DNA of 64,000 bases from Listeria booriae (lineage in GTDB: Bacteria; Bacillota; Bacilli; Lactobacillales; Listeriaceae), in contig NZ_JNFA01000004.1 in NCBI RefSeq assembly GCF_000766865.1, forward strand, positions 1-64,000, written 5' to 3'. Positions 61,926 to 64,000 of this stretch are shown piece after piece. The position numbers and the translations under genes are program-made. Under the pieces are notes generated by a model that was not told the origin of the DNA, ran no database searches, and saw only the letters and a list, made by a program, of their open reading frames with translations. Each line of letters begins with the position of its first letter. The stretch's first letter is position 1.

Positions 61926-64000
61926 ATGTCGAAGAAAACAAAAATGTTTAATAAGTCACTGAAATTATTTTTAGCAAGCGCTATGTTGCTAACAAGTGTT
62001 AGTACTTTGCCTATCAATACACTAGCCAATGAGGGGATTACCAATCCAAGCGTAGATGCAGTAGGTGTCTATGTAAGCGACTGGGCTACATTCAAAGCAG
62101 AGCTACAAAATGCAACAACAACTGATATTTATTTGCAAGCAGATTTAAGAATGACGGACGCAGATTTCAGCATATCTGTTGATGAGAAGAACATTCACGG
62201 TGAAGGCTACACAATTGATATGAATACTAGAAATATCCGTGTTACAAAAGCAAATGCAGTTACTTCTATCAACAATATCACAATCAAAAATAGTGGGACT
62301 AACGGTTTCTTATGGAGTACAGTAGCTGCCAAACATACTGTAAACAACGTAACTGGTGATGGAAACAGATCATTTGCACGTTTAGAAGCAGGTACGCTAG
62401 TTTTCCAAGGAACGAACAATATTACACAACTTAACGGCAACAATAACTACAACGTTTGGGCAAAAAATATTGAAATCCAAAGTAATGCAGAAGTAAACAT
62501 CACTGGTGGAGGATATTCCCGTGATCGCGGAGCGCTTCATACTACTAGAGGCAGTGTGTTAACAGTCGCTGAAGGCGCAAAACTTAACGTTACTTCTACT
62601 ACAGGGCAAGCGATCAGACTAGATGAAGTCAATTTTACAAATAACGGTTTTGTGAAAGCAACTTCATCACGTGACGGTATTGCAACATACAATGCAAGTA
62701 CTACAACCGTTAATTCAGGCGCGACACTAGATATTAAATCTACAGCAACAGACGTTCAAGGAGCTATGTTTAACAACAGTTCCCTTTTTGTAAAAAGTGG
62801 TGCAACGCTAATCGCGGTATCACAAGGTAGTTCCTCTACTCTAACAACAGGTAAAGAGTTAGTTATTGAAGAAGGCGCTAACTTCTCTATCACGAATACA
62901 AGAAATGGCGCGTTAGGAAGTGAATCTAATGCGACAACAATGGTTATTAACTCAACAATCGGAATTAGCACATGGGAACGTAACAAAACAACACTAGAAG
63001 AGGCAACATTCTCCTATCAAGGCCCTCTAAATATGAGATTCTCACTTAGTGGTTATGCTGGACCGAAACAGACAAGCCTAGTAACAGACAATGCTGACAT
63101 TACAAAAAACTTTGATACAAGCAAAATCGGTCGTATCGAAGGTGGTTATTTTGTAAAAGATCCTAAACAAATCGAAGCAGAAGACAAAGCACGTGTTGCT
63201 GTAAACAACTTGTTCACAAGCCAAAATCCAGCAAACGATGCCAAAGCAGGTCTAACACAAGCAGAAATCGACGCAGCGCAAGCTTTAGTAAATGAAGTAA
63301 CAGATGCGAAGAACAAAGCGGCATTACAAGCAGACTTAGACAAAGCACAACTACAAGTAAATGCCATTTTAGCAGCTGAGCTAGAAGCACAAAATAAAGC
63401 CCGCGCAGCAGTAAACGACTTGTTCGCGAGCAAAGATCCGACTGGTGATGTAAAAACAGGATTAACACAAGCCGAAATCGACGCAGCGCAAGTTTTAGTC
63501 GATAAAGTAACAGATCCAGCGAAAAAAGCAGAATTACAAGCAGATTTAGATAAAGCACAACAAAAATTAGACGCACAAGCAGCGGCAGAACTAGCAGCAC
63601 AAAACAAAGCGCGCGAAGCTGTTAATAACTTGTTCGCGAATCAAAATCCAACAGGCGATACAAAAGCAGGTCTAACACAAGCCGAAATCGATGCGGCGCA
63701 AGCACTAATCGACCAAGTAACAGACCCAGCGAAAAAAGCAGCCTTGCAAGCAGACCTAAACAAAGCACAAACACAACTAGACGCACAAAAAGCAGCAGAA
63801 TTAGCAGCACAAAACAAAGCACGTGAAGCAGTAAACAGCTTATTCGCAAGTCAAAATCCAGCAAACGATGCAAAAGCAGGGTTAACACAAGCCGAAATCG
63901 ATGCGGCACAAGCACTAATCGACCAAGTAACAGACCCAGCGAAGAAAGCAGAACTACAAGCAGACTTAAACAAAGCACAAGAACAAATTGATGCAGACAA
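61926..64000 (+). CDS. Secreted surface protein with beta-helix domain and 70-residue helical repeats (3' end outside window)
   Basis: About 691 residues are visible, open to the edge. A signal peptide (SLKLFLASAMLLTSVSTLPINTLA, ending near residue 35) is followed by a beta-helix-like region (NITIKNSGTNGFLWS, NIEIQSNAEVNITGGGYSRDRGALHTT) to about 410. Tandem repeats of 70 residues then follow, each with the pattern KARxAVNNLF-SQNP-DAKAGLTQAEIDAAQALVDQVTDPAKKAELQADLDKAQ, called Cry1Ac domain D-VI related by annotation pipelines. The beta-helix may bind a glycan; the coiled repeats would act as a stalk. ATG 61926 follows AAGGGAGAAAAAG. An LPXTG may lie beyond the edge. Confidence 0.8.
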   Translation, partial: MSKKTKMFNKSLKLFLASAMLLTSVSTLPINTLANEGITNPSVDAVGVYVSDWATFKAELQNATTTDIYLQADLRMTDADFSISVDEKNIHGEGYTIDMNTRNIRVTKANAVTSINNITIKNSGTNGFLWSTVAAKHTVNNVTGDGNRSFARLEAGTLVFQGTNNITQLNGNNNYNVWAKNIEIQSNAEVNITGGGYSRDRGALHTTRGSVLTVAEGAKLNVTSTTGQAIRLDEVNFTNNGFVKATSSRDGIATYNASTTTVNSGATLDIKSTATDVQGAMFNNSSLFVKSGATLIAVSQGSSSTLTTGKELVIEEGANFSITNTRNGALGSESNATTMVINSTIGISTWERNKTTLEEATFSYQGPLNMRFSLSGYAGPKQTSLVTDNADITKNFDTSKIGRIEGGYFVKDPKQIEAEDKARVAVNNLFTSQNPANDAKAGLTQAEIDAAQALVNEVTDAKNKAALQADLDKAQLQVNAILAAELEAQNKARAAVNDLFASKDPTGDVKTGLTQAEIDAAQVLVDKVTDPAKKAELQADLDKAQQKLDAQAAAELAAQNKAREAVNNLFANQNPTGDTKAGLTQAEIDAAQALIDQVTDPAKKAALQADLNKAQTQLDAQKAAELAAQNKAREAVNSLFASQNPANDAKAGLTQAEIDAAQALIDQVTDPAKKAELQADLNKAQEQIDAD
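63181..64000 (+). repeat. 210-bp tandem repeats (four copies, last one cut by the window edge)
   Basis: Units start at 63181, 63391, 63601 and 63811, each at the codons for KAR. Each encodes a 70-residue helix-rich block. Divergence between copies is visible, but the spacing is exact. Confidence 0.88.

Noticed and set aside
63146-63978. Leu/Ala-rich minus-strand frames opposite the 210-bp repeats
   Set aside because: Antisense of the helical repeats, with no ribosome site; the plus-strand frame is open from 61926 to the window edge.
63181-64000. CRISPR-like or satellite array
   Set aside because: The 210-bp period encodes a continuous protein repeat in one frame, with no short repeat/spacer structure.

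Overview
The window most resembles a Listeria-type Firmicute (inference). It has moderate to low GC and strong AGGAGG ribosome sites with frequent TTG/GTG starts. It carries LPXTG and internalin-like surface proteins, several short Crp/Fnr (PrfA-like) regulators, an Mga-type regulator, a cydABCD operon, and a surface protein with the 70-residue helical repeats that annotation pipelines call Cry1Ac domain D-VI related in Listeria. No rRNA or tRNA was recognised. No phage, IS element or CRISPR array was found.

Layout. 1-200 is the end of a secreted Ig-repeat protein. 921-10737 is exopolysaccharide locus 1: chain-length protein, tyrosine kinase, polymerase, SGNH-like protein, GT2, phosphoglycosyltransferase, GT4, flippase, epimerase, UDP-sugar dehydrogenase. 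It is followed by a small winged-helix-like gene and a Crp-type regulator (10810-11706) and a 232-bp palindromic element. 11951-14956 holds two DHA2-type MFS pumps, the first with a leader peptide overlapping its start. 15050-16219 is an AT-rich Abi/HEPN gene preceded by its own promoter and a short structured RNA ending in a terminator. 16212-17845 (minus) encodes MarR and ROK regulators. The ROK gene is divergent from an alpha-xylosidase and a GPH sugar symporter (17993-21703), with operator, cre site and both promoters between them.

22004-31838 is an accessory and housekeeping mix: a ClC-like channel, a broken LPXTG gene, lipoproteins, an LRR/LPXTG internalin-like protein, a GNAT, a secreted beta-helix protein, an acyl-CoA synthetase and tadA. 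32282-38175 is cydABCD with a Rex-like site upstream. 38535-47593 encodes two giant surface proteins, one LPXTG with Cna-B domains and one of Ig-like repeats. 47715-56615 is a lipoprotein gene followed by exopolysaccharide locus 2, whose UDP-ManNAc dehydrogenase and WecG/TagA-family transferase suggest a ManNAcA-containing polymer. 56893-61821 is rich in regulators (an HTH-less cNMP-fold protein, Crp, Mga and PrfA-like) plus an MFS protein. 61926 to the end is an incomplete surface protein with 210-bp tandem repeats.

The two exopolysaccharide loci share an architecture: each is preceded by a gene for a secreted protein with the same C-terminal module (YAxDKITxxS) and followed by Crp-family genes. 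The best candidate for an under-described system is the HEPN-Abi gene with its upstream terminator-ended RNA. The parallel surface protein/EPS/regulator modules come second, and the leader-peptide-controlled efflux pump third.
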